From Anabas testudineus (lineage: Eukaryota > Chordata > Actinopteri > Anabantiformes > Anabantidae): a stretch of 64,000 bases of DNA. The first letter of the stretch is position 1, and each line of letters begins with the position of its first letter. This document shows, piece by piece, positions 11,631 through 23,437 of the stretch. The DNA is taken from contig NC_046615.1 in the NCBI RefSeq assembly GCF_900324465.2, positions 3,481,331-3,545,330 on the forward strand, in the 5' to 3' direction. Below the pieces are notes generated by a model. The model did no database searches and was not told the DNA's origin. It saw nothing but the letters and a program-made list of their open reading frames with translations. The translations under genes and the position numbers were made by a program.

Positions 11631-12895
11631 GTTTTTGCCGTACACGCACACAATTACCTGGAATGCTGTGCAGTCAAATTCAACGTGCACTGCGCCGAGC
11701 GCACAGTGGGAGTGGAGGTGACAGCGGCCAACCTCACCGGTGGATTTCTGCGCGCCGTTTTATCCCAATACGTCCTCCATGCGTGAGGCCCACGCTAGTC
11801 CAACCGGAGACCCAACGGTGTCCTTTTTGCTGGTTTTGATTCACACTCGTGGCAGGAGAGCTGACTTTTCCGGAGGAACCGTATAACGTTCTCAACGACT
11901 AAGAGCGCGTGCTATCTGAACAATGTGAAATACAGCATCGAGCCCCAAGACGTTCGCAAGGGCTGGCTCGGAATCCAACTCAAATCAAAATTTCATGGGG
12001 CCGGTTCTCTTCAAACATTTACAGACAACATCAGTTGTAATTGCAGGCTATCGTGAACACGCGTCTTTGGTCTGTGGAGGATTTGTCTTTGCAGCTTTCC
12101 ACAGGTTGGCCACTGGCACAAACTGGCAGAGAGAGATGTTTTCCTGCGCCTTTTTTCAGCTTCAAAACAACAACCACGTTACGGTGCCCATGACGCATAC
12201 CACCTCGTCACCTGGCTGACAGCACCTGGCCGGTGTGACTTCTTGCCTGCTTTTCAGCCATTGACAGCACAATGTGTGTGGGGCATAGGCTCTGGAATGC
12301 AGTACCTGGGATTTGTTCCAGGACCATTAACCAAAATACAAATACAGGTACAGTACCATTAAAGAGACAGTAATGCACCAAAAACACGTGCCATGCTGCT
12401 CATTCTTGCTAGCAATTTTTGGAGGTGTTACGCTCAGTCAGGATGTGGAGGTGCCACGAATTGAAAAGTTTGGTTTGAGATGGAAAGTTCAAACCCTTGG
12501 CCATTTGTCACCTGTGCACAGCTGGTCACTTGCAACACGACGTGGGTGTCTGTGTTGATTTGGGCAAATTTTACACAAACGGTTAGACACACGGACCCAC
12601 AGTAAGCCCCCGACGCCCTCTGATTTCTCAACCGTGTGAGCAGGAGGGTTTCTCCGGCTTGTTGGTCCATCTAGCAGGCAGTTCTGTCAGAGGGTCCCGC
12701 TCCCTTCAGCGGATTGCTCAAGCATGCAGCAAGCAGTCGTGTCAGAGGTTAGCGCCCCTCTTCAGTGGTAGGAAACGACTGCATGTAGGAGGGTTTCCCA
12801 AGCTTCCCTGTGGTCCGGCGAGCATTTCTGCCACAGGGTACCGCCCCATTTAGTGAGGCGTCGCCGTCGCAGTGGCGGAAAAGATCAAAGTGGCT

Positions 12896-12966
12896 GCATT
12901 GGTGGTTCAGTGGTAGAATTCTCGCCTGCCACGCGGGAGGCCCGGGTTCGATTCCCGGCCAATGCA
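12896..12966 (+). tRNA. tRNA-Gly (GCC)
   Basis: 71 nt, identical to the other plus-arm copies. Confidence 0.97.
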
Positions 12967-13371
12967 TCTTAGTTCTGGCTGACACTGTACTCTTTGCGTA
13001 GGAATCTGCTAAGGTTGACTTGTTCCGTACCCCCGCATAGCTGGCCTGCTGCAACAAGCGGTGGATTTGAGGCTTGGCTTGAAGCTTCGGAAAAGTTACG
13101 CGTACCCACATAGCTTGGGCTGTGCGCTTTTTGTCCGCGTCCCGTTTCATTCAGCAATGTCTGCTGGACTTTGGGCTTGCTTTAACAGTGCTACAGATTG
13201 TTAACTCTACCACCAGTCGAAAATCATCTGCACCATACAATGCAATGGCTCTACTTGGTCACAGCCTTACACCTCATAGTTCTGCTCTTTGCACAAATGA
13301 GATGCACGAATAATTCCGAGAACAATTAGTCCGCGTCTGGATTCTGCTCATGTGGAGCAGCCACCTTTCAG

Positions 13372-13444
13372 GCCTCGTTGGCGCAGTAGGCAGCGCGTCA
13401 GTCTCATAATCTGAAGGCCGTGAGTTCGAACCTCACACGGGGCA
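13372..13444 (+). tRNA. tRNA-Met (CAT), elongator type
   Basis: 73 nt, identical to the other plus-arm copies, T5 terminator present. Confidence 0.97.
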
Positions 13445-14709
13445 GTTTTTGCCGTACACGCACACAATTACCTGGAATGCTGTGCAGTCAAATTCAACGT
13501 GCACTGCGCCGAGCGCACAGTGGGAGTGGAGGTGACAGCGGCCAACCTCACCGGTGGATTTCTGCGCGCCGTTTTATCCCAATACGTCCTCCATGCGTGA
13601 GGCCCACGCTAGTCCAACCGGAGACCCAACGGTGTCCTTTTTGCTGGTTTTGATTCACACTCGTGGCAGGAGAGCTGACTTTTCCGGAGGAACCGTATAA
13701 CGTTCTCAACGACTAAGAGCGCGTGCTATCTGAACAATGTGAAATACAGCATCGAGCCCCAAGACGTTCGCAAGGGCTGGCTCGGAATCCAACTCAAATC
13801 AAAATTTCATGGGGCCGGTTCTCTTCAAACATTTACAGACAACATCAGTTGTAATTGCAGGCTATCGTGAACACGCGTCTTTGGTCTGTGGAGGATTTGT
13901 CTTTGCAGCTTTCCACAGGTTGGCCACTGGCACAAACTGGCAGAGAGAGATGTTTTCCTGCGCCTTTTTTCAGCTTCAAAACAACAACCACGTTACGGTG
14001 CCCATGACGCATACCACCTCGTCACCTGGCTGACAGCACCTGGCCGGTGTGACTTCTTGCCTGCTTTTCAGCCATTGACAGCACAATGTGTGTGGGGCAT
14101 AGGCTCTGGAATGCAGTACCTGGGATTTGTTCCAGGACCATTAACCAAAATACAAATACAGGTACAGTACCATTAAAGAGACAGTAATGCACCAAAAACA
14201 CGTGCCATGCTGCTCATTCTTGCTAGCAATTTTTGGAGGTGTTACGCTCAGTCAGGATGTGGAGGTGCCACGAATTGAAAAGTTTGGTTTGAGATGGAAA
14301 GTTCAAACCCTTGGCCATTTGTCACCTGTGCACAGCTGGTCACTTGCAACACGACGTGGGTGTCTGTGTTGATTTGGGCAAATTTTACACAAACGGTTAG
14401 ACACACGGACCCACAGTAAGCCCCCGACGCCCTCTGATTTCTCAACCGTGTGAGCAGGAGGGTTTCTCCGGCTTGTTGGTCCATCTAGCAGGCAGTTCTG
14501 TCAGAGGGTCCCGCTCCCTTCAGCGGATTGCTCAAGCATGCAGCAAGCAGTCGTGTCAGAGGTTAGCGCCCCTCTTCAGTGGTAGGAAACGACTGCATGT
14601 AGGAGGGTTTCCCAAGCTTCCCTGTGGTCCGGCGAGCATTTCTGCCACAGGGTACCGCCCCATTTAGTGAGGCGTCGCCGTCGCAGTGGCGGAAAAGATC
14701 AAAGTGGCT

Positions 14710-14780
14710 GCATTGGTGGTTCAGTGGTAGAATTCTCGCCTGCCACGCGGGAGGCCCGGGTTCGATTCCCGGCCAATGCA
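14710..14780 (+). tRNA. tRNA-Gly (GCC)
   Basis: 71 nt, identical to the other plus-arm copies. Confidence 0.97.
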
Positions 14781-15185
14781 TCTTAGTTCTGGCTGACACT
14801 GTACTCTTTGCGTAGGAATCTGCTAAGGTTGACTTGTTCCGTACCCCCGCATAGCTGGCCTGCTGCAACAAGCGGTGGATTTGAGGCTTGGCTTGAAGCT
14901 TCGGAAAAGTTACGCGTACCCACATAGCTTGGGCTGTGCGCTTTTTGTCCGCGTCCCGTTTCATTCAGCAATGTCTGCTGGACTTTGGGCTTGCTTTAAC
15001 AGTGCTACAGATTGTTAACTCTACCACCAGTCGAAAATCATCTGCACCATACAATGCAATGGCTCTACTTGGTCACAGCCTTACACCTCATAGTTCTGCT
15101 CTTTGCACAAATGAGATGCACGAATAATTCCGAGAACAATTAGTCCGCGTCTGGATTCTGCTCATGTGGAGCAGCCACCTTTCAG

Positions 15186-15258
15186 GCCTCGTTGGCGCAG
15201 TAGGCAGCGCGTCAGTCTCATAATCTGAAGGCCGTGAGTTCGAACCTCACACGGGGCA
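15186..15258 (+). tRNA. tRNA-Met (CAT), elongator type
   Basis: 73 nt, identical to the other plus-arm copies, T5 terminator present. Confidence 0.97.
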
Positions 15259-16523
15259 GTTTTTGCCGTACACGCACACAATTACCTGGAATGCTGTGCA
15301 GTCAAATTCAACGTGCACTGCGCCGAGCGCACAGTGGGAGTGGAGGTGACAGCGGCCAACCTCACCGGTGGATTTCTGCGCGCCGTTTTATCCCAATACG
15401 TCCTCCATGCGTGAGGCCCACGCTAGTCCAACCGGAGACCCAACGGTGTCCTTTTTGCTGGTTTTGATTCACACTCGTGGCAGGAGAGCTGACTTTTCCG
15501 GAGGAACCGTATAACGTTCTCAACGACTAAGAGCGCGTGCTATCTGAACAATGTGAAATACAGCATCGAGCCCCAAGACGTTCGCAAGGGCTGGCTCGGA
15601 ATCCAACTCAAATCAAAATTTCATGGGGCCGGTTCTCTTCAAACATTTACAGACAACATCAGTTGTAATTGCAGGCTATCGTGAACACGCGTCTTTGGTC
15701 TGTGGAGGATTTGTCTTTGCAGCTTTCCACAGGTTGGCCACTGGCACAAACTGGCAGAGAGAGATGTTTTCCTGCGCCTTTTTTCAGCTTCAAAACAACA
15801 ACCACGTTACGGTGCCCATGACGCATACCACCTCGTCACCTGGCTGACAGCACCTGGCCGGTGTGACTTCTTGCCTGCTTTTCAGCCATTGACAGCACAA
15901 TGTGTGTGGGGCATAGGCTCTGGAATGCAGTACCTGGGATTTGTTCCAGGACCATTAACCAAAATACAAATACAGGTACAGTACCATTAAAGAGACAGTA
16001 ATGCACCAAAAACACGTGCCATGCTGCTCATTCTTGCTAGCAATTTTTGGAGGTGTTACGCTCAGTCAGGATGTGGAGGTGCCACGAATTGAAAAGTTTG
16101 GTTTGAGATGGAAAGTTCAAACCCTTGGCCATTTGTCACCTGTGCACAGCTGGTCACTTGCAACACGACGTGGGTGTCTGTGTTGATTTGGGCAAATTTT
16201 ACACAAACGGTTAGACACACGGACCCACAGTAAGCCCCCGACGCCCTCTGATTTCTCAACCGTGTGAGCAGGAGGGTTTCTCCGGCTTGTTGGTCCATCT
16301 AGCAGGCAGTTCTGTCAGAGGGTCCCGCTCCCTTCAGCGGATTGCTCAAGCATGCAGCAAGCAGTCGTGTCAGAGGTTAGCGCCCCTCTTCAGTGGTAGG
16401 AAACGACTGCATGTAGGAGGGTTTCCCAAGCTTCCCTGTGGTCCGGCGAGCATTTCTGCCACAGGGTACCGCCCCATTTAGTGAGGCGTCGCCGTCGCAG
16501 TGGCGGAAAAGATCAAAGTGGCT

Positions 16524-16594
16524 GCATTGGTGGTTCAGTGGTAGAATTCTCGCCTGCCACGCGGGAGGCCCGGGTTCGATTCCCGGCCAATGCA
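16524..16594 (+). tRNA. tRNA-Gly (GCC)
   Basis: 71 nt, identical to the other plus-arm copies. This is the last tRNA-Gly of the array, because the unit that follows stops before its tRNA genes. Confidence 0.97.
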
Positions 16595-16999
16595 TCTTAG
16601 TTCTGGCTGACACTGTACTCTTTGCGTAGGAATCTGCTAAGGTTGACTTGTTCCGTACCCCCGCATAGCTGGCCTGCTGCAACAAGCGGTGGATTTGAGG
16701 CTTGGCTTGAAGCTTCGGAAAAGTTACGCGTACCCACATAGCTTGGGCTGTGCGCTTTTTGTCCGCGTCCCGTTTCATTCAGCAATGTCTGCTGGACTTT
16801 GGGCTTGCTTTAACAGTGCTACAGATTGTTAACTCTACCACCAGTCGAAAATCATCTGCACCATACAATGCAATGGCTCTACTTGGTCACAGCCTTACAC
16901 CTCATAGTTCTGCTCTTTGCACAAATGAGATGCACGAATAATTCCGAGAACAATTAGTCCGCGTCTGGATTCTGCTCATGTGGAGCAGCCACCTTTCAG

Positions 17000-17072
17000 G
17001 CCTCGTTGGCGCAGTAGGCAGCGCGTCAGTCTCATAATCTGAAGGCCGTGAGTTCGAACCTCACACGGGGCA
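17000..17072 (+). tRNA. tRNA-Met (CAT), elongator type
   Basis: 73 nt, identical to the other plus-arm copies, T5 terminator present. Last tRNA gene of the array. Confidence 0.97.
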
Positions 17073-18257
17073 GTTTTTGCCGTACACGCACACAATTACC
17101 TGGAATGCTGTGCAGTCAAATTCAACGTGCACTGCGCCGAGCGCACAGTGGGAGTGGAGGTGACAGCGGCCAACCTCACCGGTGGATTTCTGCGCGCCGT
17201 TTTATCCCAATACGTCCTCCATGCGTGAGGCCCACGCTAGTCCAACCGGAGACCCAACGGTGTCCTTTTTGCTGGTTTTGATTCACACTCGTGGCAGGAG
17301 AGCTGACTTTTCCGGAGGAACCGTATAACGTTCTCAACGACTAAGAGCGCGTGCTATCTGAACAATGTGAAATACAGCATCGAGCCCCAAGACGTTCGCA
17401 AGGGCTGGCTCGGAATCCAACTCAAATCAAAATTTCATGGGGCCGGTTCTCTTCAAACATTTACAGACAACATCAGTTGTAATTGCAGGCTATCGTGAAC
17501 ACGCGTCTTTGGTCTGTGGAGGATTTGTCTTTGCAGCTTTCCACAGGTTGGCCACTGGCACAAACTGGCAGAGAGAGATGTTTTCCTGCGCCTTTTTTCA
17601 GCTTCAAAACAACAACCACGTTACGGTGCCCATGACGCATACCACCTCGTCACCTGGCTGACAGCACCTGGCCGGTGTGACTTCTTGCCTGCTTTTCAGC
17701 CATTGACAGCACAATGTGTGTGGGGCATAGGCTCTGGAATGCAGTACCTGGGATTTGTTCCAGGACCATTAACCAAAATACAAATACAGGTACAGTACCA
17801 TTAAAGAGACAGTAATGCACCAAAAACACGTGCCATGCTGCTCATTCTTGCTAGCACTTTTTGGAGGTGTTACGCTCAGTCATGATGTGGAGGTGCCACG
17901 AATTGAAAAGTTTGGTTTGAGATGGAAAGTTCAAACCCTTGGCCATTTGTCACCTGTGCACAGCTGGTCACTTGCAACACGACGTGGGTGTCTGTGTTGA
18001 TTTGGTCAAATTTTACACAAACGGTTAGACACACGGACCCACAGTAAGCCCCCCGACGCCCTCTGATTTCTCAACCGTGTGAGCAGCTTGTTGGTCCATC
18101 TAGCAAGCAGTTCTGTCAGAGGGTCCCGCTCCCTTCAACGCATTGTTCCAGGATGCAGCAAGCAGTCGTGTTACCGCCCCTCTTCAGGGGTCATATAATT
18201 GCTGTCATTCTGCCAACGACTAAGATTATTGATCCATTGTCAATCATCTCACATATC

Positions 18258-18281
18258 CTATATATATATATATATATATAT
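18258..18281. repeat. (TA)n microsatellite at LINE 3' end
   Basis: About 24 bp of TA repeat between unique DNA beyond the array edge and the 3' end of the LINE fragment. A simple-repeat tail is common at 3' ends of this LINE group. Confidence 0.85.
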
Positions 18282-19618
18282 CTTTCCTTCTCCCTGATGG
18301 CAGCAATTCAAAGAGAGAGTGTCCAGGGTGTGTAGTGTCCTTGAGAATGTTCTCTGCTTTTTTGAGGCAGCGGGAGCTGTGAAGTTCATCCAGAGGGAGG
18401 AGAGGGCAACCGGTGATCCTCTGTGAAGTTTTAATGACCCTCTGGAGAGTTTTCCTCTGAGCCACTGTGCATCTGCTGAACCATACACAAACACAGTACG
18501 TGAGGATGCTCTCAATAGCGCATTGATAAAAGGACACCAGCTGTCTTTGAGAGATTTTGTTCTTCCTAAGTACCATTAGGAGGTGCAGTCTCTGCTGGGC
18601 CTTTTTTATTAGCTCAGAGGTGTGTACTCCCCTAGGTTAGATCCTCCCCTATGTGGACCCCCAGGAAGCGGAAGTCTGACACCCTCTTCACACAGTCCCC
18701 ACTGATGTACAGTGGAGAGACATCAGTTTTCCTCCTCCTGAAGTCAATAATGACCTCCTTGGTCTTTGATGTGTTAAGGAGCAGATTGTTCTCCCTGCAC
18801 CACATCGTCAACTGTTCCACCTCATCTCTGTAGGCAGACTCATCCCCCCCTGAGATGAGTCCCACCACTGGGGTGTCATCTGTGAATTTGATGGTGGTGT
18901 TGCTGTGGTGAGCAGGAGTGCAGTAGGTAGTAGGTGTACAGGGTGTAGCACAGGGGGCTCAGCACACAGCCCTGTGGGGAGCCAGTGCTGAGACTAAGGA
19001 CCTTGGAAGTGTGTGGGCCCACTCTCACCCTCCCATTGCGACCAGAAAGGAAGCTCTTGATCCAAGAGCAGGTGGAGTATGGAAGTCCCAGGTCCATCAG
19101 TTTATTCACTAATTTGTGGGGAAGAATGGTGTTAAATGCAGAGCTAAAATCCACAAAGAGCATCCGCACATAGTTTCCCTGCTGCTCCAGGTGGGACAGT
19201 GCAGTGTGGAGGGCTGTGACTATGGCATCCTCTGTGGAGTGCAACTGGCTGGTAGTCATTGAGGTTGGTGATGTGTGTTTTCTTGGGTAGGGGGACTATG
19301 GTGGAGGACATCAGACATGGTGGGACAGTAGATCGGGCCAGAGACAGGTTGAAAATCCTGGTGAAGACTCCAGCTAGCTGGCCTGCACAGTCCTTTAGTA
19401 CTCATCCAGAGACGCCGTTTGGACCAGCAGCCTTCCTTGTGTTGACGGACCTTAATACGCCCCTCACCTCGTGCTCTTTCATGGTGAGTCTGCTGTGGGC
19501 CACAGGATGTTGATGTGGGGGTGTGTCTGGTTGCTCTACCTCGAAGCGGCTGAAGAAGAGGTTCAGCTCCTCCGCCAACGAGGAGTCACCTTCGGCGGCA
19601 CAGTCCTGTAAATCCTGT
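18282..19618 (-). mobile_element. LINE fragment, CR1/L2/Rex1-like reverse transcriptase
   Basis: Minus-strand remnant of a non-LTR retrotransposon ORF2. From 5' to 3' it shows the region before the RT (FFSRFEVEQ, about 19540), RT blocks [13 protein letters not shown] and GSPQGCVLSPL (19160-18960), a degenerate catalytic box FTDDTPVVGLI (18870; FADD is usual in this group), FRFLGVHIGEDLT (about 18640) and the C-terminal ELLPSGRR (about 18290). About 50 codons before STEDAI (around 19250) are missing compared with the family, and the frame is broken, so this is a dead copy. It is truncated at both ends. Confidence 0.88.
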
Positions 19619-21420
19619 TAAGTGTTGAACATTTTTTTACAATACAGAGCCTCTTCATGAGCAGCGTGAGACACAGACATGTGTCAGGTCACTATCCACA
19701 GTCCTAATCATTACTGAGGAATGTTTAGACACACATAGTGTCTGCTTTGCTGCTGGTCCACTCTGTGACTCAAATGTGGACTGAGAAAAACACAGTCATG
19801 TAATGTATAAGTTCTAATTGGATGTGTTTAGGAGAGTTGAAATATAAAGCTTTTTCAAATTCTGCACCAGCTTTGTCAAGTTAGCCAGGAGTACAGGACA
19901 TGGTGAAAAAGTACTGTCAGAATAAAACAAGCGCTTAAAAATAAAATTATACAGTATGTATCCACAGGCATGACTGCTGCATACGTTTTATTATAGATTT
20001 GATTATTTTATTTAGATTTGTGTTGCTCAGTGTCATTAAAATCTCACATTTTCTATGATTGTTTTATGATTTTATTTACATTTTATGAGCCTATAGGTTG
20101 TTACTTATAGTCCGGATAGACAACGTCATCAGTAGAATTTATCATTTGAAAATTGTTGTTGACCATTAGAGGTTTTGTTTATTTAAACAATGATATACCT
20201 GGCGACAAGACATGATATGGAATCCCTGTTGTCTATTTTGTGACTTTACATATAGACTGTGCTTGTGTTAGACCACTCCTTGTTCATCTATTCACACTAT
20301 AATGTAGACTCAGAAGTCCATTCAGTAGTGAGCATTAAATTGAAACACTCAGTGGATAATAGTTATGAAATTATTTTAAATATACTATATGCTAAATTGT
20401 CTGCAAAAAGTTTAGCTTTAGTCTTTATATGAACACGTATTCATGAAGTAGTATAACTGTATCCGTACAGTTTTGCAAGATTTTTAGACAGCAAAAAAAT
20501 TGATAGTTGATTTACTGTTTAGGTTATTGTTTTTACTGCTTCAACAAATAATATTAAGCTAATCAGGAATTGAATCATGGCAACTGTACTTCTTTCTTGT
20601 TAGGTTGAAACACTTCACTACTCATCCAAGTAGCTTCATCAGTCTTGTCTCTAGTTGGTTGGAGACCACACATTTGTCCTCTAGGAGCAGATGTAATGTG
20701 CATGCCTTTCACATCACTGAGTTGATAAGTGTGGCCTTGATTTTTCTGGAAATGTATGAAATAGCAGAACAATTAATTGGTTATTGGTTAATAGGTTGCG
20801 TCTAAGGCCTCCATCTCTGTAGAGGAAGGGTGTATTTATATGCACTTGAAGCTTCCCTCACCCCTCTCTTAAACCACTTATCTTCTCTGTCCAAAATGTG
20901 CACATCATTGTAATCTTTGGGCCAACCTCTTGTGTGTCAGGTGTTTAGTGTCTTCAATGTAGAGTTATGAACACGCTTCACTGCATTGGACTGCATACAC
21001 AATATTGCTCCTCTCTGTTTTTTTGTTTTTTTTTTTTGGTTCCTGGGGAAGTTTTCTGCTCTGTGGTTTAGAGTTTGTATTCTGGTGGGCTATGGGAGTC
21101 TCACAGACCACATGAACGCTTGTTTAACACAGTGTGTCTACAGTTAACTGCCTATTTATGGGAAAAGGAACGTAACTTTTTAGCTTTCCGATTTTGTTAA
21201 AATAATTTGTGTACCTGACAAAATACTTTTTAGTTTGCTTTTAGTTTTTAGAATGTTTATAGACATATAAACATAGAGACATAAAATAATTTTAGGCTGT
21301 GGCAAAAAAAGTAATTATCCGTACATGATTGTTTTTTTAATCTATAAATAAACATTTATTACAATGTATTCTTTTAATTAAATGAATTTACTTTAGTTGT
21401 TGAACTTGGCCGCTTCATTA
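19619..21420. other. AT-rich intergenic stretch
   Basis: No coding region or RNA gene recognised. The segment around 20593-20700 (on the minus strand, TACTTGGATGAGTAGTGAAG) resembles a dispersed teleost repeat I know by sight. The rest looks unique, with homopolymer runs near 21018-21039. Confidence 0.6.
20593..20720 (-). repeat. Teleost interspersed repeat fragment
   Basis: The phrase 'cttggatgagtagtgaa..cttc' on the minus strand occurs in many fish genomes as part of dispersed repeats. I cannot name the family or its ends from this copy. Confidence 0.45.
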
Positions 21421-21685
21421 AGAACTTTATTGTGGACGGACCCCAGCCGGAAGTGGCGTCGTGTCGCGGGACTCGATGCTCGTCTACAACAGGGAGCTCC
21501 GCACACTCACTTGTAACTGAGCCGTCATGTGAGGAGCAGGTCGCTGAAAGAGAAGCGCAGCGCTCACATTAATGTGTTAACGGAGCCGTGAGGACAGTTT
21601 GTGACTTCTGTTAGCGACATTTTGTGAATTAAACCCCCGGAGCACCCCAGCGGGACCGCTGTTATTTCGTCGGCTGACTCTCGGG
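21421..21685 (+). promoter_or_regulatory. mical2: GC-rich promoter and noncoding first exon, probably mical2
   Basis: A GC- and CpG-richer island in AT-rich surroundings. It contains an ETS-type site CCGGAAGTG at 21447-21455 and ends in a good splice donor, TCGGG|GTAAGG, after 21685. It lies 12.7 kb before the coding start of mical2 on the same strand with no other gene between. If transcribed from near its start, the leader contains a short upstream open frame (21476-21520) and a start-stop ATGTGA (21527-21532). The transcription start is not visible from sequence alone. Confidence 0.55.
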
Positions 21686-23437
21686 GTAAGGAGCTGACAG
21701 ACGCACTCTCCTCTTTGAGCGCGTACCGGGAATGATATTTAGAAATAGTTGGTATGACACCGAGCTCACGCTGACAGGGAAGAGCTTTCTCTCTTTCTTT
21801 CTTTCTTTCTTTCTTTTTTTGTTCTTTTGACTGTGCATAATCGTTGTTTGAAGCTAACTGTGGTGGCACTTTGCTGCTTTATGGATCATTTCTCATTGGG
21901 TGACACTACAGGTGAGGCGGACAGGGCCCAGAGCCACGGTTGGAGAGGGGCAGTCTGTTCACAGGGTTTTAAAAACAGGGTAAAGAAGAAATATTAACAC
22001 GCATTTAAATGAAAATTAAATTCTTTTGATGTCGTGACAAACTTGCCTCAGTAAAATGATTAGTTCGTGTAATGTAAAAGATGTGAGCTCTATGGTTTGG
22101 TATCAAAGGAGAGGGGTGGTTATTAATTGTATCTCACTGTGGACACTGGTTGCTCAAATGGAGTATACACATAATATAAAGCTATAAAGAAAGGCTTAGG
22201 AGACAAAGGAGACAAAGTTGGAGAAGGAAGCCCACGTCATTAGCATCATAGTGATTTTCCCTCAGAAGCTGTGTCCTGCATTTGGACTTTGCAGCTTTTT
22301 ATATTGCAGTACACTCATATAGCAGTTTGCTAGGTGCACCCAGCTCAAACTAATGCAGTCTAATTTAAGACAGCAGCCTGCAAATGTGGCCATTTGATTC
22401 CTGTCTGTAGCAGGTGGCTTCACAACCTCTGAGACCTGAAATCCAGTCAAGCAGAGAGGCTCATCTCATCTTCGAACTCCAGTACTTGTGAACTCATGTT
22501 TGAGGAGGAGGATAATGGTGAGAGAACTGGCCTTGCGTCTTCCTTTTGCCACCAGCTTGGAAGCAGAATGTTAGGTGCTTTGCTGCTGCTGTTTTAAAGG
22601 ACAGAGAGCTGGGAATCCTGCATTCATTCACTCAGTACATATGTTTTAATGGCTCCACTCATGCTGTACATATGGACATGTACATATGGATTGTGGATTT
22701 TAGGTGAATAAGCATTAAGAAGAGCAGTTGTTGCAAGTAGCTTACAGTTAGTGAGTGTTGGTCAGCATAAAGAGCTAAAGGGTCAGAGGTCCAGCACTTA
22801 GACTAATCCTTGTTAAATGATGGTTTTAAACAAGGGAAACTGCAAAAACAGGCGTGTATGGTTCCTACTGGTTCTGTGTCATTAATACTATTTAAACTAT
22901 GTGCACCTTTACAAGTTTCCTTTTACGCAACACTGAACAACAGGTATAATTCTGCCTTTTCTCTTGATCTTTCTTGTTTTATTTTTTAAAATATGATTTA
23001 TTTCTTCCACACACTGCAAGACCAGATCATAGAACATATAATGGGAGCTGGGATTCGAATTTCCAGAGGCTTTCTTGTTTGATTGTTAGAAAAAAACATA
23101 AGCTCCAAAAATGGAGCTGTCTGCATGGACATGTTTGTCCAGTGCAGAACCAACATTTGTAAATGCAACATTTCCATTGACTGTGCTGACATCAATAACT
23201 TGCTGTGGAGAAATTAAGTACAGTCAGTGGGGGCATTTGAGGAGCCATACTAATCTCATTATTATCTGTCATCAGATACACCATCAGAAAAAAAATCCTC
23301 ACTCCTTTGCAGTGGGGATGAAATAAAATGCTCCTAAATCTCCTACAGTCCACAGCAAAACATTGTGGCCCAAATGAATCAAATCAGATCCGATCAGAGT
23401 CAGTTTGCGGATTTTGTGATGCAGCTACAGTGGCAAG

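Larger units (their letters stand above)
8280..18189 (+). repeat. Tandem array of 1814-bp tRNA-Gly/tRNA-Met unit, right (plus-strand) arm
   Basis: About 5.5 copies of the same unit in the opposite orientation. Landmarks such as the tRNA-Gly starts at 9268, 11082, 12896, 14710 and 16524 repeat at exactly 1814 bp, and the internal copies look identical wherever I compared them. The first copy (8280 onward) and the last (after about 17850) carry private changes. The last copy decays after about 18085 and stops near 18189. Tandem tRNA arrays are known in fish genomes, and such uniformity implies recent amplification, gene conversion or both. Confidence 0.97.

Noticed and set aside
1-18189. Dozens of 60-145 residue open frames repeated through the array, several per unit
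   Set aside because: They recur only because the unit recurs, overlap the tRNA genes and each other on both strands, change frame with each 1-nt indel, and resemble no protein.
1-18189. CRISPR-like array
   Set aside because: The unit is 1.8 kb with tRNA genes, with no short repeats separated by unique spacers. The host is a vertebrate.
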